DNA of 64,000 nt from Methanolobus bombayensis (GTDB taxonomy: Archaea > Halobacteriota > Methanosarcinia > Methanosarcinales > Methanosarcinaceae), in the NCBI RefSeq assembly GCF_017873415.1, contig NZ_JAGGKD010000004.1, positions 186,001 through 250,000 of the forward strand, read 5' to 3'. This document shows positions 45,750 through 54,061 of the stretch, piece after piece (position 1 is the first letter of the stretch; every line of letters starts with the position of its first letter). The notes beneath the pieces are model-generated. The model did no database searches and was not told the DNA's origin. It saw nothing but the letters and a program-made list of their open reading frames with translations. The position numbers and the translations under genes were made by a program.

Positions 45750-46956
45750 ATTCATTTTCAGCATCAAACGGGCAGGCACACATCTCAAACAATGCTTCTT
45801 CGCCGGTGCGTGAACCTCTGGCTATGAGGATGTCCCCCGCTTTTACAACAGTTCTTTTATTCGGTCTGTAGACCCATTTATCCTCTCTTTTGATAGCCAT
45901 TACATGAACACCGGTTTCGGTTTCCATTTTTAACTGGCCGAAAGTTTTCTCGACAATAGGTGAACAGTCCTGGACTACAAGTTTGGTGATTACTTCATCT
46001 GATTCCCTTACTGCCATTGTAATTATCGGATGCAGATCAATATCTCTGAGAACTGTGTCTGCAATAGTGTATGCTGCATCTGAAATTGCTTCTGCAGAGT
46101 TAGCAAGCTGAAGCAGCCCTCTGAGAATATTAACATCCGGTACATGTTTTGCTGTTTCAAGAACCCAGTGCTGGAGCTCGTGTTTCATACCATCCATTTC
46201 AGATTCCAGTGCTTTCACTTCATGGGCAATGTCCTCATTATTGAATAGCACGGCTGAATATCCAAGTCCTACTGAAAGTTCTCCCATATTCTTCATTTCA
46301 ACAATGATATCAACAGCTCTTTCAAGATCGATTAGGAACCTTTCATGTTCTACTGTTCTTGGTACATACTTTCTGTTTGTAACAAGCTCCATGAAAAGAG
46401 GTACTCCTTCGTCATGGCCTCTGGAAAAAAGTACATCGTCCGGTCTTATTCGGGTAGAATGGTCAGGATCGTATATCCATTCATCATTGCGGCGTATAGC
46501 AATTATCCACATTCCGGATTCGGTATCAAATTCTATATCTTCCAGGTTCTTTCCTGCAATTTCAGAATCTTCGCTTACTGTTGCTCTTGTAATTGTTTCT
46601 TCGGCTTCCCTCATTGCCAGTTTTAATTCCATGGGTATACCTACATCCCTGATAACGATCTGGGCAATGTCGCCTGCTGCGTTGGCAATATTTTCAGATG
46701 CGCGGGCTACCTGAAGTACGCCTGACATTTCCTCTGCTTCCTCAACACGTCTTGTGCTAAGCATTGCAGCTATTTTCATATGATAATCAAGTGTATCCAT
46801 CCTTTCTTCAAGGCGGATGACTTCTTCTGCAATATCTTCATCATCATAGACCATTGACGAGTAAGCCAGGTCCACCATGAGTTCAGATGTATCCTTCATC
46901 TCGGTCAAAAGGTCTTTGAGATTGCGCGGACTATACTTTATTTCCTTGGGACTCAT
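45745..46956 (-). CDS. Tandem PhoU - RCK_C (TrkA-C) regulatory protein
   Basis: A 403-residue protein made of two similar halves. Each half begins with a PhoU-type helical bundle (MVDLAYSSMVYDDEDIAEEV; LSVGLGYSAVLFNNEDIAHEV) and ends with a TrkA-C/RCK_C ligand-binding domain (TESGMWIIAIRRNDEWIYDP; TETGVHVMAIKREDKWVYRP, each followed by a DDVLFSRG or GDILIARG strand). RCK_C domains bind small ligands or nucleotides in K+ and divalent-ion transport systems. It lies upstream, in the sense of transcription downstream, of two MgtE/SLC41-type genes on the same strand; I infer it gates or senses that transporter. The arrangement is known in archaea (COG3273 with COG1824). Confidence 0.87.
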   Translation of the reverse strand: MSPKEIKYSPRNLKDLLTEMKDTSELMVDLAYSSMVYDDEDIAEEVIRLEERMDTLDYHMKIAAMLSTRRVEEAEEMSGVLQVARASENIANAAGDIAQIVIRDVGIPMELKLAMREAEETITRATVSEDSEIAGKNLEDIEFDTESGMWIIAIRRNDEWIYDPDHSTRIRPDDVLFSRGHDEGVPLFMELVTNRKYVPRTVEHERFLIDLERAVDIIVEMKNMGELSVGLGYSAVLFNNEDIAHEVKALESEMDGMKHELQHWVLETAKHVPDVNILRGLLQLANSAEAISDAAYTIADTVLRDIDLHPIITMAVRESDEVITKLVVQDCSPIVEKTFGQLKMETETGVHVMAIKREDKWVYRPNKRTVVKAGDILIARGSRTGEEALFEMCACPFDAENES

Positions 46957-47016
46957 ATATTCCTACCATTGATTCTCTTCTTATTCTATATTTTATTTTT
47001 GAAGTTATTACATTTT

Positions 47017-47574
47017 TTACATTAGATTTAGTAATTGCATTGTGATGAATATTCCGCTAACTCCTATCAGGTCACCAAAAGTCGCTATCAGGGGAATCAC
47101 GGTGTCATCCGGATCTACTCCGAATTTGTGTGATGCAAATGCTATGGCGATTGTTGCCGAAAATACGACAAGGAGTTCGAAAGTGCCTGCTATCATGCAA
47201 AGTGCCAGAATTTTCGGGAATGCTATTGCCATATTAAATAATAATCCAACTAACCAGACTGTTATGGCAACAAATACACATGCACTTAATCCTACGATTA
47301 GTGCAGCTATCACACTATTTCTGACAACAGGGTTTCTGTGAATATGACTTCCAAGACCCATATGGAATGATGAGGAAAGCCTGGCTCCAAGCATACTTCC
47401 TGTATCTCCGCCAATCTTGATAAGTGCGGGTATGAGTACAAGTATGATAGGCATTGATACCAGTTTCTCAATCTCTATATTGAGTATCTGGCCTGAAAAT
47501 ATACCGATTATCGAAGTGACAAGGAGTATTGGAAATCCTCTTTTTAAAATTCCGTTCACTGTGTAGTAACTCAT
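47017..47574 (-). CDS. MgtE/SLC41-type divalent cation transporter half, second gene
   Basis: A 185-residue membrane protein equal to one MgtE-type membrane half, with five helices. Its hallmark is PALIKIGGDTGSMLGARLSSSFHMGLGSH, followed by FGVDPDDTVIPLIATFGDLIGVSG; the Asp residues line the ion path. MgtE proteins carry Mg2+ or similar ions as dimers, here presumably a heterodimer with the preceding gene product, which it overlaps by four bases. No cytoplasmic CBS or N domain is present, so gating must come from elsewhere, plausibly the PhoU/RCK_C protein. Confidence 0.88.
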   Translation of the reverse strand: MSYYTVNGILKRGFPILLVTSIIGIFSGQILNIEIEKLVSMPIILVLIPALIKIGGDTGSMLGARLSSSFHMGLGSHIHRNPVVRNSVIAALIVGLSACVFVAITVWLVGLLFNMAIAFPKILALCMIAGTFELLVVFSATIAIAFASHKFGVDPDDTVIPLIATFGDLIGVSGIFITMQLLNLM

Positions 47575-48194
47575 ATCAGGAGCACCACCTTTGCAGCCAG
47601 AAAGATCATTGTCATTGATACTATGTCACCTATGGTGGCAATGGAAGGGGTTACCACGTTGTCAGGATCAAAACCGAAGCGGAACATACCAAGCGCCAGT
47701 AAGACAGCTACTATTGAAAGTATTAGTCCGGATGAAAAACCGGCAAGAACTGCTATTGCAGTAAGGCGCAACATGCCTGCACTTTCAAGTCCAAGTGCAA
47801 TAGTTATCAGATGCCCGGCCATGCCAAGTATTACAGACATTATTATACCTAAAAGTAATGAGCCTGATACATTATTTATCAACTCCGGATTCCGGTCGAT
47901 TTTTGTGATAAGGCCCATGTGTATGGCACTTCCAAGGCGTGAACCCAGAGTACATGAGATATTCCCCCTCATGCCCAGTACGGCCGGAGTTATGACGATG
48001 AGTCCGGGGATAAGTGCGAGTTCATCACTCATGCCTGAAAGGATCAATCCGGATATAACTCCTCCTATTGTGGCCATGAGTTCAAATGGCAACGCTTCAC
48101 GTACTATGGAGCGGATACTTCCGTAATCTCCCATATATTCCTCGACGACTTCTATCTCATAGTCTTCGTCCTCGTCACTTGAATCATGAGGCAT
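47571..48194 (-). CDS. MgtE/SLC41-type divalent cation transporter half, first gene
   Basis: A 207-residue membrane half with an acidic N-terminus (SSDEDEDYEIEVVEE). PAVLGMRGNISCTLGSRLGSAIHMG and FGFDPDNVVTPSIATIGDIVSM are the SLC41/MgtE signatures and mirror those in the second gene. AGGG stands before the ATG. Its end is translationally coupled to the second half. The pair should form one cation channel or transporter in the cell membrane. Confidence 0.88.
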   Translation of the reverse strand: MPHDSSDEDEDYEIEVVEEYMGDYGSIRSIVREALPFELMATIGGVISGLILSGMSDELALIPGLIVITPAVLGMRGNISCTLGSRLGSAIHMGLITKIDRNPELINNVSGSLLLGIIMSVILGMAGHLITIALGLESAGMLRLTAIAVLAGFSSGLILSIVAVLLALGMFRFGFDPDNVVTPSIATIGDIVSMTMIFLAAKVVLLI

Positions 48195-48317
48195 TAAGCC
48201 CTATTTTACTTTGTTATTATTTATATATATCAGGCAGTTTTCATCAGTTTGAATTAGTTAGCTTCCCATAGTTAAGCATAATACTGATGTTTGCATTTCC
48301 TGAAACGAGGAAATAAC

Positions 48318-48620
48318 ATGTTAAAACATATCGTGATGTGGAAATTGAAAGAAAGTGCTGAAGGCAACTCCAGGGAAGAGAATGCAAAACTCATGAAAGA
48401 GAAACTTGAGGCTCTAAAAGCTAAGATACCTGAAATAGGTATGATCGAAGTAGGAATTAATGCTATTCCTTCAGATGCTGCCTACGATGTTACGCTTTAT
48501 TCGGAGTTCAGTACTGAAGCAGCTTTCAAAACGTACCAGATACATCCTGAACACCTGAAGGTTGCTGAATTTGTAGGAAAGATCAATGATAACAGGGTAG
48601 TTGTGGATTATTTCGTCTGA
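48318..48620 (+). CDS. Dabb (stress-responsive alpha/beta barrel) protein
   Basis: A 100-residue protein starting MLKHIVMWKLKESAEG and ending DNRVVVDYFV, with the central YDVTLYSEFSTEAAFKTYQIHPEHLKVAEFV typical of the Dabb dimeric alpha/beta-barrel family. GAGG at 48307-48310 supports the ATG at 48318. The family's roles vary (stress response, polyketide cyclisation); none is shown here. It is probably a small cytosolic dimer. Confidence 0.88.
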   Translation: MLKHIVMWKLKESAEGNSREENAKLMKEKLEALKAKIPEIGMIEVGINAIPSDAAYDVTLYSEFSTEAAFKTYQIHPEHLKVAEFVGKINDNRVVVDYFV

Positions 48621-48691
48621 TAACTAAAATTTTTTTATTTTTTATTATTGAGGTGGATGTGCAGCTATGAATACATAGAAATCAGTGGCAA

Positions 48692-48713
48692 AAGATACGG
48701 GTATCCGTATCTT
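48692..48713. terminator. Hairpin between convergent genes
   Basis: AAGATACGG and CCGTATCTT form a perfect 9-bp stem with a GTAT loop, between the Dabb gene and the minus-strand NTF2-like gene. A T-rich run precedes it near 48630. It may act for both transcripts. Confidence 0.6.
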
Positions 48714-48726
48714 GTATAAACGTATT

Positions 48727-49494
48727 TCAAAGTTCTTCCGGCGGGTTAACATCATCATATATCCGGGCAGCTATTATTTTACCGTTGTCTGATACTTCAT
48801 AGACTGCCACGCCTGCCTGAGGTATCAGGTCAGATCTGCCCCAGGATTCTGCGATGTATTCGATTACTATTTGTTTTCCATTGAAGGTTGATGTGCAGTG
48901 TCTAAGTGAGATTCCACCATTGTGAAGTATCGAATCATAGAATTCCCGGATACCTTTCTCTCCTGCATGCATATAATCTGAACCGCTGGGCTCACGGACA
49001 TAACCCTGTTTGTCAAAGAGTTTCACGATCTTGTCTGCATCACCTTCTTTGAGGGATTTCATATACTTCTTGATGAATTGTGGCTCTTCAAGGTTAGATG
49101 ACGGTTTAAGAATTGGTGATCTTATTCTGTGTGTTCCGGTAAGTGGCCAGGTACTATGATAAATTCTTATATCTGATACTTTATCGTTTTCCAGATCTGC
49201 TACTATTGCAACAGGTATGTCGATCATATCTTTATCGTGTTCAAAGTACAATATGATCTCCACACATATGCGTTTGGAGTCTTCTGTAATATCCAGAGTT
49301 TCTGTTGTTGCTTTATGTTCCCTTAGCCAGGGTCCTCTTTTCTGTACAAATCTTATGAAAGCATCATGGCTATTGATCCTGCCGTCAAGTGGAGTATCAA
49401 TTAAAGGTTCCCCTGAATATAGTGATGTAAGTTGCCCGGTGTTACCAGCCATGACCAGATCATAAAAATCTGATAATGTTTCAATTATGTTCAT
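48727..49494 (-). CDS. Two-domain SnoaL/NTF2-like protein
   Basis: A 255-residue protein of two consecutive NTF2-like (SnoaL) cones. Domain 1 (about 1-125): IETLSDFYDLVMAGNTGQLTSLY, DAFIRFVQKRGPWL, VSDIRIYHSTWPL. Domain 2 (about 130-255): FIKKYMKSLKEGDADKIVKLF, GYVREPSGSDYMHAGEKGIREFY, IIAARIYDDVNPP. Domains of this kind bind small ligands or act as isomerases. The function is unknown. It stands alone on the minus strand before the tRNA. Confidence 0.82.
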   Translation of the reverse strand: MNIIETLSDFYDLVMAGNTGQLTSLYSGEPLIDTPLDGRINSHDAFIRFVQKRGPWLREHKATTETLDITEDSKRICVEIILYFEHDKDMIDIPVAIVADLENDKVSDIRIYHSTWPLTGTHRIRSPILKPSSNLEEPQFIKKYMKSLKEGDADKIVKLFDKQGYVREPSGSDYMHAGEKGIREFYDSILHNGGISLRHCTSTFNGKQIVIEYIAESWGRSDLIPQAGVAVYEVSDNGKIIAARIYDDVNPPEEL

Positions 49495-49604
49495 TATTCC
49501 ACTCCATTAACTATTTTGTCGTGGCAAGTATATAAACAATTTACTGTAAATGAATCAGAGTAATTGGTCATGTTACTCCTCATTACTTCAAAAACCTCAT
49601 CCAT

Positions 49605-49622
49605 CAAAAAAGGTTATATACA
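49605..49622 (+). promoter_or_regulatory. BRE/TATA promoter of the tRNA-Val gene
   Basis: AAAAAAGGTTATATACA combines an A-rich BRE-like segment with TTATATA centred near 49617, placing transcription start near 49642, about 45 bases before the mature tRNA. Confidence 0.6.
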
Positions 49623-49649
49623 ACTAGTTACATTTATGGGTTGCTCGAA

Positions 49650-49678
49650 GGCGAAAGCGCCAACGAATAACTTATTCG
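49650..49678 (+). other. Two hairpins in the tRNA-Val 5' leader
   Basis: GGCG-AAAG-CGCC (49650-49661) and CGAATAA-C-TTATTCG (49664-49678) lie directly before the tRNA. They could guide leader removal or reflect the transcript's fold. Confidence 0.4.
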
Positions 49679-49686
49679 CAAACAAT

Positions 49687-49763
49687 GGGCCCGTGGTCTA
49701 GCCGGTTATGACATCGCCTTTACACGGCGGGGGTCATGAGTTCGAATCTCATCGGGCCCACCA
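49687..49763 (+). tRNA. tRNA-Val (anticodon UAC), CCA encoded
   Basis: The acceptor arms GGGCCCG and CGGGCCC pair fully. The anticodon stem closes the 7-base loop TTTACAC, so the anticodon is TAC (valine, codon GUA and wobble). The T arm is ATGAG-TTCGAAT-CTCAT, with discriminator A at 49760 and an encoded CCA at 49761-49763. No intron is present. The gene's 3' half is overlapped on the other strand by the end of the next gene, and the sequence after it is unlike the backbone: this tRNA is the likely integration site of the island to its right. Confidence 0.95.
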
Positions 49764-50155
49764 AATACATCTTCTGCTTCTGCAGGTAGCGATTTTTCTT
49801 CTGATTTTTGCTGTTTTTTAGTGTCATCCATGTTGTTTGAGGAATGGCTAACATCACCTTGTGTAGTTGGAATTTCGGGTTCGGTTGATGTCGGTTTTTG
49901 TAAGAGGGACAACTGTTTTTCCACAGATTTCAGTCTTGATTCAATGTCTGATTTGGGTTGTATAACTTCTAGGGCGGGGGTAATATCTTCATCCAGGGAG
50001 ATTACAAATAAAGGCTTGCCATTGTTCTCGATTTTGAAAATATGTGCAGTTTCACCCACAAGGTCTGCATGTGACTGCGGCAGTCGGAGTAAAGGGTATT
50101 CGATATTTTTCTTTGGTCGAAGCCTTGTGATTTTTGATTTTCCTATGTATTTCAT
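49706..50155 (-). CDS. Element-encoded small protein running into the tRNA
   Basis: A 149-residue protein. The N-terminus MKYIGKSKITRLRPKKNIEYPLL up to VISLDEDITPAL is a compact basic/beta domain; next comes a coiled-coil stretch (ESRLKSVEKQLSLLQK), then a Ser/Thr/Glu-rich linker. The last 18 residues (GPDEIRTHDPRRVKAMS) are only the antisense reading of tRNA-Val. This ending is well known in archaeal genes abutting an integrated tRNA and shows that the element brings its own copy of the tRNA 3' end. I do not recognise the domain; it may be a nucleoprotein accessory of the element. ATG at 50155 is favoured. Confidence 0.6.
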   Translation of the reverse strand: MKYIGKSKITRLRPKKNIEYPLLRLPQSHADLVGETAHIFKIENNGKPLFVISLDEDITPALEVIQPKSDIESRLKSVEKQLSLLQKPTSTEPEIPTTQGDVSHSSNNMDDTKKQQKSEEKSLPAEAEDVFGGPDEIRTHDPRRVKAMS

Positions 50156-51099
50156 AGTAACCAGCTCTTTATAGTAAATTAAGTTATACAATTTTATATA
50201 ACTTTTTTGTCGCTATCTTTGAAGGTATTAAAACACACTTCATATGCCTGCAGTTATGTTGTTTATATTGCGACACGAGGTTCAGAGAATTCCAAGTCTG
50301 ATTATGTTATATCTCCAGAGCAATTTTTAAATGGACATTATATTTCTAAGTATTCTGATTATGTAGAATCATCTGTCCCTCAAGGATAGGGCAGATTAGC
50401 AAAAATTCCAGACGCAAAGTAGAGACAATCCTTGCGTCTGAAGGGTTATGATACATAGGAGATTATCATATGGTGAAATTGTCTTCTCATTTGAATTAAA
50501 AATTAAGATAAAATCCACATGCCTGAGGAATTATGTATCAAGCATGCGACACGAGGCGAATTTTTTCCTATAGATGCTCCCCACTTCCAGAAACATTGGC
50601 AGATTGAATCATTGTTTATTATCAGAGCACTAGGTTCGAATATAATCCTGCCACTATCAAATAGAGGCAAAATTTCGTACTCATGAATTTCAATATATAA
50701 GAAAAGATTTAGAATCTTGGCTATTCGCACGCATGGCCAAGAAAATCACACAGAATTATCTGAGATATATGACAAATACCTCTCAGATGTAACCATATCA
50801 GACTGTTTTGATATAGCTGAATTATCTATGACAATCACCAGTGGGTGTAACTGGTATGCAAAGGCATTCAGAAGTCCAGAGAATAATGGAAAATTTCGAT
50901 GAAAGATAGCTATATATCAACGGAGATGTTGGCTATTACGATATTGAATGGAGTCGGGGGTGCAAGAATGCAAACAAAGCTTTCATGCCTGCAATCCAAA
51001 AGTATTTCCAGGGACAAGGATTCCCTTTAAGTACTGCAGAAAATTTTCATCGACAAATGTGTCAAGGCAGAGGTATATGAATCTATCTTCTATGGGATA
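50156..51099. other. Decayed, gene-poor left part of the island
   Basis: Only short broken frames are present. A 55-residue + frame at 50519-50686 (starting MPEELCIKHATRGEFFP) and another at 50717-50902 (containing SDVTISDCFDIAELS) look like pieces of former genes, separated by stops. TGCGACACGAGG occurs at 50269-50280 and again at 50545-50556. Two hairpins follow each other: 50367-50391 (ATCTGTCCCT / AGGGCAGAT) and 50409-50440 (CAGACGCAA / TTGCGTCTG). No intact product is recognised. Confidence 0.5.
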
Positions 51100-51429
51100 T
51101 TACATACACAAATCTACGAAGATCATAACATGGTATCCAAAATTATCTAGCATAATATATTTCTTTTTACCATACCTGGCATATTTCAGATTTTTCCTCA
51201 ATAATTCACATTGTTTGAAAAATCGAGCATCATCTTTATCAGATTTCTTCTGTGAATTAGTTATGATAATACAACCATGATTCATAATGATCTCCTCATT
51301 TAAATCCATGATATCAATTACAACATAGTTCAGCTTTAACACAGAAACTGCATCCAGTAATTCCTCTATAGTATGTCTTGGATGAAGATGTATCACTTGT
51401 GAACGGTCTATAAAAGGTGCAATGCCCAT
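51100..51429 (-). CDS. Small protein of unknown function (109 aa)
   Basis: An intact frame starting MGIAPFIDRSQVIHLHPRHT, with alpha/beta character: a strand NYVVIDIMDLN, a strand CIIITNSQ, then a charged helix KKSDKDDARFFKQCELLRKN. GAGGACTGATT before the ATG is a good ribosome binding site on the minus strand, which supports translation. No family is recognised; it could be a truncated piece of a larger protein. Confidence 0.5.
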   Translation of the reverse strand: MGIAPFIDRSQVIHLHPRHTIEELLDAVSVLKLNYVVIDIMDLNEEIIMNHGCIIITNSQKKSDKDDARFFKQCELLRKNLKYARYGKKKYIMLDNFGYHVMIFVDLCM

Positions 51430-51706
51430 AATCAGTCCTCAATTTCATTTCTAAAAAGATGTAGTAGGATAAAGGTATACCGCTACGGTAAGTTATCACT
51501 ATATAATCTCAGTATATCTCATTCAATAATAGTGTCTGAGGCCAACGTCTCCCATGATTCATGTAATTTTGTCTAAATTAATGGATAGGGGTGAGTATAA
51601 CTCTATAGATGTTTTTGTTTTTACGGATAGTCAATAAATTGCATTTAAGTCGATTCTGTTAATTGTAAATCAGTATGGAGTATAGAGTTGATGTTGCATG
51701 TAATGT
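51430..51706. other. Left flank of the csa3 fragment, duplicated sequence
   Basis: The right half (about 51593-51706) resembles 53839-54061 downstream of the intact CARF-HTH gene, including TCTATAGATGTTTTTGTTTT near 51605 and near 53857. The left half has no feature I can name. Confidence 0.55.
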
Positions 51707-51910
51707 TCATATCACAGCCAATCTTCCTGAATCTGTCAGTGAATAGCCACCATCATCTGAAATATATCCCATGGTCTTAAGCTCTCTCAAATGGTTATAT
51801 GTCATCCCTTTGGAGATCTCCATATTGGCAGCAATGTTTTCAACTACAATAGTGCCATTCTGATGAAAGGTTTTGAATAACATAGTTGGGATGTACCAAA
51901 AAAGCATCAA
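51707..51910 (-). pseudogene. Truncated 3' copy of the CARF-HTH (csa3-like) gene
   Basis: The 67-residue frame ends with the same winged-helix as the intact gene at 54062-54661 (ISKGMTYNHLRELKTMGY, then GGYSLTDSGRLAVI) but has no CARF domain before it. DNA similarity continues past the stop into the non-coding flank, so this is the end of a duplicated segment. It could still be translated as a free winged helix, but is more likely a relic. Confidence 0.8.
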
Positions 51911-52052
51911 AATTGAATCAAATCGCCGATAATTGTAGGATTAGATAGACTAATAGTGCACTCAATCTTCTGATGTGATCAATCTTGCTTTTTGATATTA
52001 GAACAGTAAATGTAACCGTTTAACTGCAACTCTTTAAATCAACTATCAAAAA

Positions 52053-52078
52053 CATCCATGTAGACATCCATGTAGACG
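52053..52078 (+). repeat. Two 12-bp direct repeats with the GTAGAC core
   Basis: CATCCATGTAGA occurs twice in a row (52053-52064, 52065-52076), followed by CGTC. The GTAGACA core and 12-bp spacing match the larger cluster at 53198. Confidence 0.75.
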
Positions 52079-52343
52079 TCATATTACGATAGTTTGTCGA
52101 TTTATGTTCATTTAAATCAGACATCAAAATGAATGGGGGTCCATGTTTCCTATGTGTTCTATGTGAATCAGGGTGTCCATGTGAGTATTCCCAATTTGAA
52201 TAACACATAGTTTTTCAAATGCTTAGTTTTTCCAATGTAAATAATGCTTAGTAATTCCACAGCTTAGTAATTCCTAGGCTCTACAGACAAAAAGAAAACT
52301 AAAAACGCCCACATGAGAGTAGAAATAATCTATAGATGTTATT

Positions 52344-52357
52344 GCTCACATGTGAGC
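52344..52357. repeat. 14-bp perfect palindrome
   Basis: GCTCACATGTGAGC is fully self-complementary and lies in non-coding DNA; it could be a dimeric protein's binding site. Confidence 0.5.
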
Positions 52358-53091
52358 GGATGATGTTCTTTTTCACGGGAACTAATAAAAATAGAAATAA
52401 TAATTCCATACTTATTATTGTCATAAATTGAAATATGACATGTGGGAAAATAAAAGGGGTTAGAAAACAAAATGGGCAGTGGTTAGTTTAGCTCCATTCG
52501 AGCCATTGCCCATTCCTCACATAATCTTAACTGCAACAACAATTACCAAAATAACAGCACAAATACTCATCAATTGAGAATAAACCCTACTACATAGAAG
52601 ATTGAATTTTTGATGGATTCTATAGAGGATGTTTACATCACTTGCCAACCAACATACGTCGAATTCTACGCCTGAAAATTCCCATAAGAATTATCGTAAC
52701 AATGGTTCCAGACACAGTATTTATTGTGAACTATTTGAGGAATAACATAATATATGGCATAGATTGGGCAGACAATCCACCACAATATAACACTCCACCA
52801 TACATGAGTATACTCATTTCAAATCCATTGTATGTGTCGTCCTTCATGAACACAACTGATCAGATGCTTGACATCAAACTAAAGGAATCATAGGCAGTCT
52901 GACACATCCATAACTATTCAGTGACCTGCCTGCAGGAGAAGTATCAACCATCATATTGAGTGTGTGATTTTACATTGAAATATTTTAAGGGGCAAATTGC
53001 CAATGTAACTTGGATGATGACTTCAATATATCATCATATATAAGAAATTGTAAGTTAACATTCCCAATTTTTAATGTAGATTTAAACAGAT

Positions 53092-53178
53092 GGGGTATAT
53101 AAACCCCTTAATTAAAGTGCAAATATCAAAATATTGACTGAGTTGTTAGTTTATATACCCCTTCACTAAAGTGTAAAT
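53092..53178. repeat. 13-bp inverted repeat with nested 21-bp direct repeats
   Basis: GGGGTATATAAAC (53092-53104) is perfectly inverted as GTTTATATACCCC (53149-53161). CCCCTTAATTAAAGTGCAAAT (53104-53124) repeats directly with 3 mismatches at 53158-53178. The two patterns interlock just left of the iteron cluster. Confidence 0.75.
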
Positions 53179-53197
53179 TACCAATCAAGGACTATTT

Positions 53198-53277
53198 GTA
53201 GATAATTTGTAGATATTTTTGTAGACAACTTTGTAGACAACTTTGTAGACAATTTTGTAGACAATTTTGTAGACATC
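53198..53277 (+). repeat. Iteron-like cluster: seven 12-bp GTAGAYA units
   Basis: Units start at 53198, 53209, 53221, 53233, 53245, 53257 and 53269, of the form GTAGACAACTTT or GTAGACAATTTT, with two diverged GTAGATA units first. All but one are exactly 12 bp apart. The run is non-coding and A/T-rich. Confidence 0.85.
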
Positions 53278-53398
53278 TATCACATGGAAGTATGATACAT
53301 ATTACGCATATACATGTATAGTATTTTTAATTTTTATTGATAACATAAAAGAGACTCTTTCAGATATGTAGTAGATATACATGTCTATAAACATGTAT

Positions 53399-53417
53399 GT
53401 AGACAAAAATGTAGACA
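53399..53417 (+). repeat. Outlying pair of GTAGACA units
   Basis: GTAGACA at 53399-53405 and 53411-53417, again 12 bp apart. TATACATGTCTATAAACATG, directly upstream, contains further ACATGT palindromic pieces. Confidence 0.7.
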
Positions 53418-53449
53418 TAGGAAAATGAGAAATTAAATTTTGATCCGCA

Positions 53450-53707
53450 TTAGATATTGTATACCTGGTGCCTGAATGCTTGCATATGATTCTCAAAATG
53501 TAGACATGCTGTATCATATGTTCCCCAGGCCCATGCATTACCCAAAATGATGATCCTCAGTACAATATCAGGGTGCAGATCACTTGATTGTGTTTCAATG
53601 AATGGTTGCACTTCATATGATGTTAATGCAGAAGTTCTGTGCAGTTTTCGATATTTGTTGATTCTATCGTATAGCTCTTTTTCAGTTGTAATTGGTTTTT
53701 CATTCAT
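53450..53707 (-). CDS. Possible small protein of unknown function (85 aa)
   Basis: An open frame starting MNEKPITTEKELYDRINKYRK, helical at the front and ending in HMQAFRHQVYNI. Amino-acid composition is protein-like (charged N-terminal helices, LRIIILGNAWAWG core), but no ribosome binding site is seen and no family is recognised. Its position beside iterons would suit a small replicon-encoded protein. Held at low confidence. Confidence 0.35.
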   Translation of the reverse strand: MNEKPITTEKELYDRINKYRKLHRTSALTSYEVQPFIETQSSDLHPDIVLRIIILGNAWAWGTYDTACLHFENHMQAFRHQVYNI

Positions 53708-54061
53708 ATAACATGGTATGTTTTCACCATATATGCTGGTATACTAAGTGGAGTGAAAGTGAAAAAAAGTTCAGCCTATTTACATGAGATGAAAAATACA
53801 CCTGCTATAGTTCAATTAAATATTATTCAATTGATGGATAGAGATGATATAATTCTATAGATGTTTTTGTTTTTACGTATAGTTAAAAATCACATTTTAA
53901 TCGACCATACTGTTGGTTTTTCGGAATCTGATGGAACGTTTTTGATTACTGGGTGAAATGGACTTTAGAACACATTGACTTTAAATCTAAATTTTCTTTA
54001 CATCTTTTTCTGTAAATCATAAATCAGTGTAGAAGTACATTGTTGATGTTGTATGTAATGT
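53708..54061. other. Downstream flank of the CARF-HTH gene, duplicated at 51593
   Basis: Non-coding. From about 53839 on, it resembles the flank of the csa3-like fragment: TCTATAGATGTTTTTGTTTT, then GTAAATCATAAATCAGTGTAG, then TGTAATGTTCATATCACAGC at the stop codon. Confidence 0.6.

Larger units (their letters stand above)
51911..53449. other. A/T-rich non-coding region with iterons and palindromes
   Basis: About 1.5 kb with no convincing gene. A weak + frame at 52642-52893 (83 codons, containing RIIVTMVPDTVFIVNYL) lacks a ribosome site and I do not support it. The notable contents are the repeat clusters and inverted repeats listed separately (52053, 52344, 53092, 53198, 53399). The combination looks like a replicon control region. 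Confidence 0.5.

Noticed and set aside
46229-46714. 161-codon + frame within the PhoU/RCK_C gene
   Set aside because: Ser/Ile-rich antisense shadow of a well-supported minus-strand gene.
49706-49763. C-terminal residues EIRTHDPRRVKAMS as a conserved protein motif
   Set aside because: They are the antisense translation of tRNA-Val, a known annotation artefact, though informative about integration.
50717-50902. 61-codon + frame as an intact gene
   Set aside because: No ribosome site, and neighbouring fragments suggest a decayed larger gene.
52642-52893. 83-codon + frame in the iteron region
   Set aside because: No ribosome binding site and no recognisable domain; A/T-rich chance frame is likely.
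53198-53277. CRISPR array
   Set aside because: The units are 12 bp and contiguous, with no spacers; they are iteron-like. No other array-like repeat was seen in the window.
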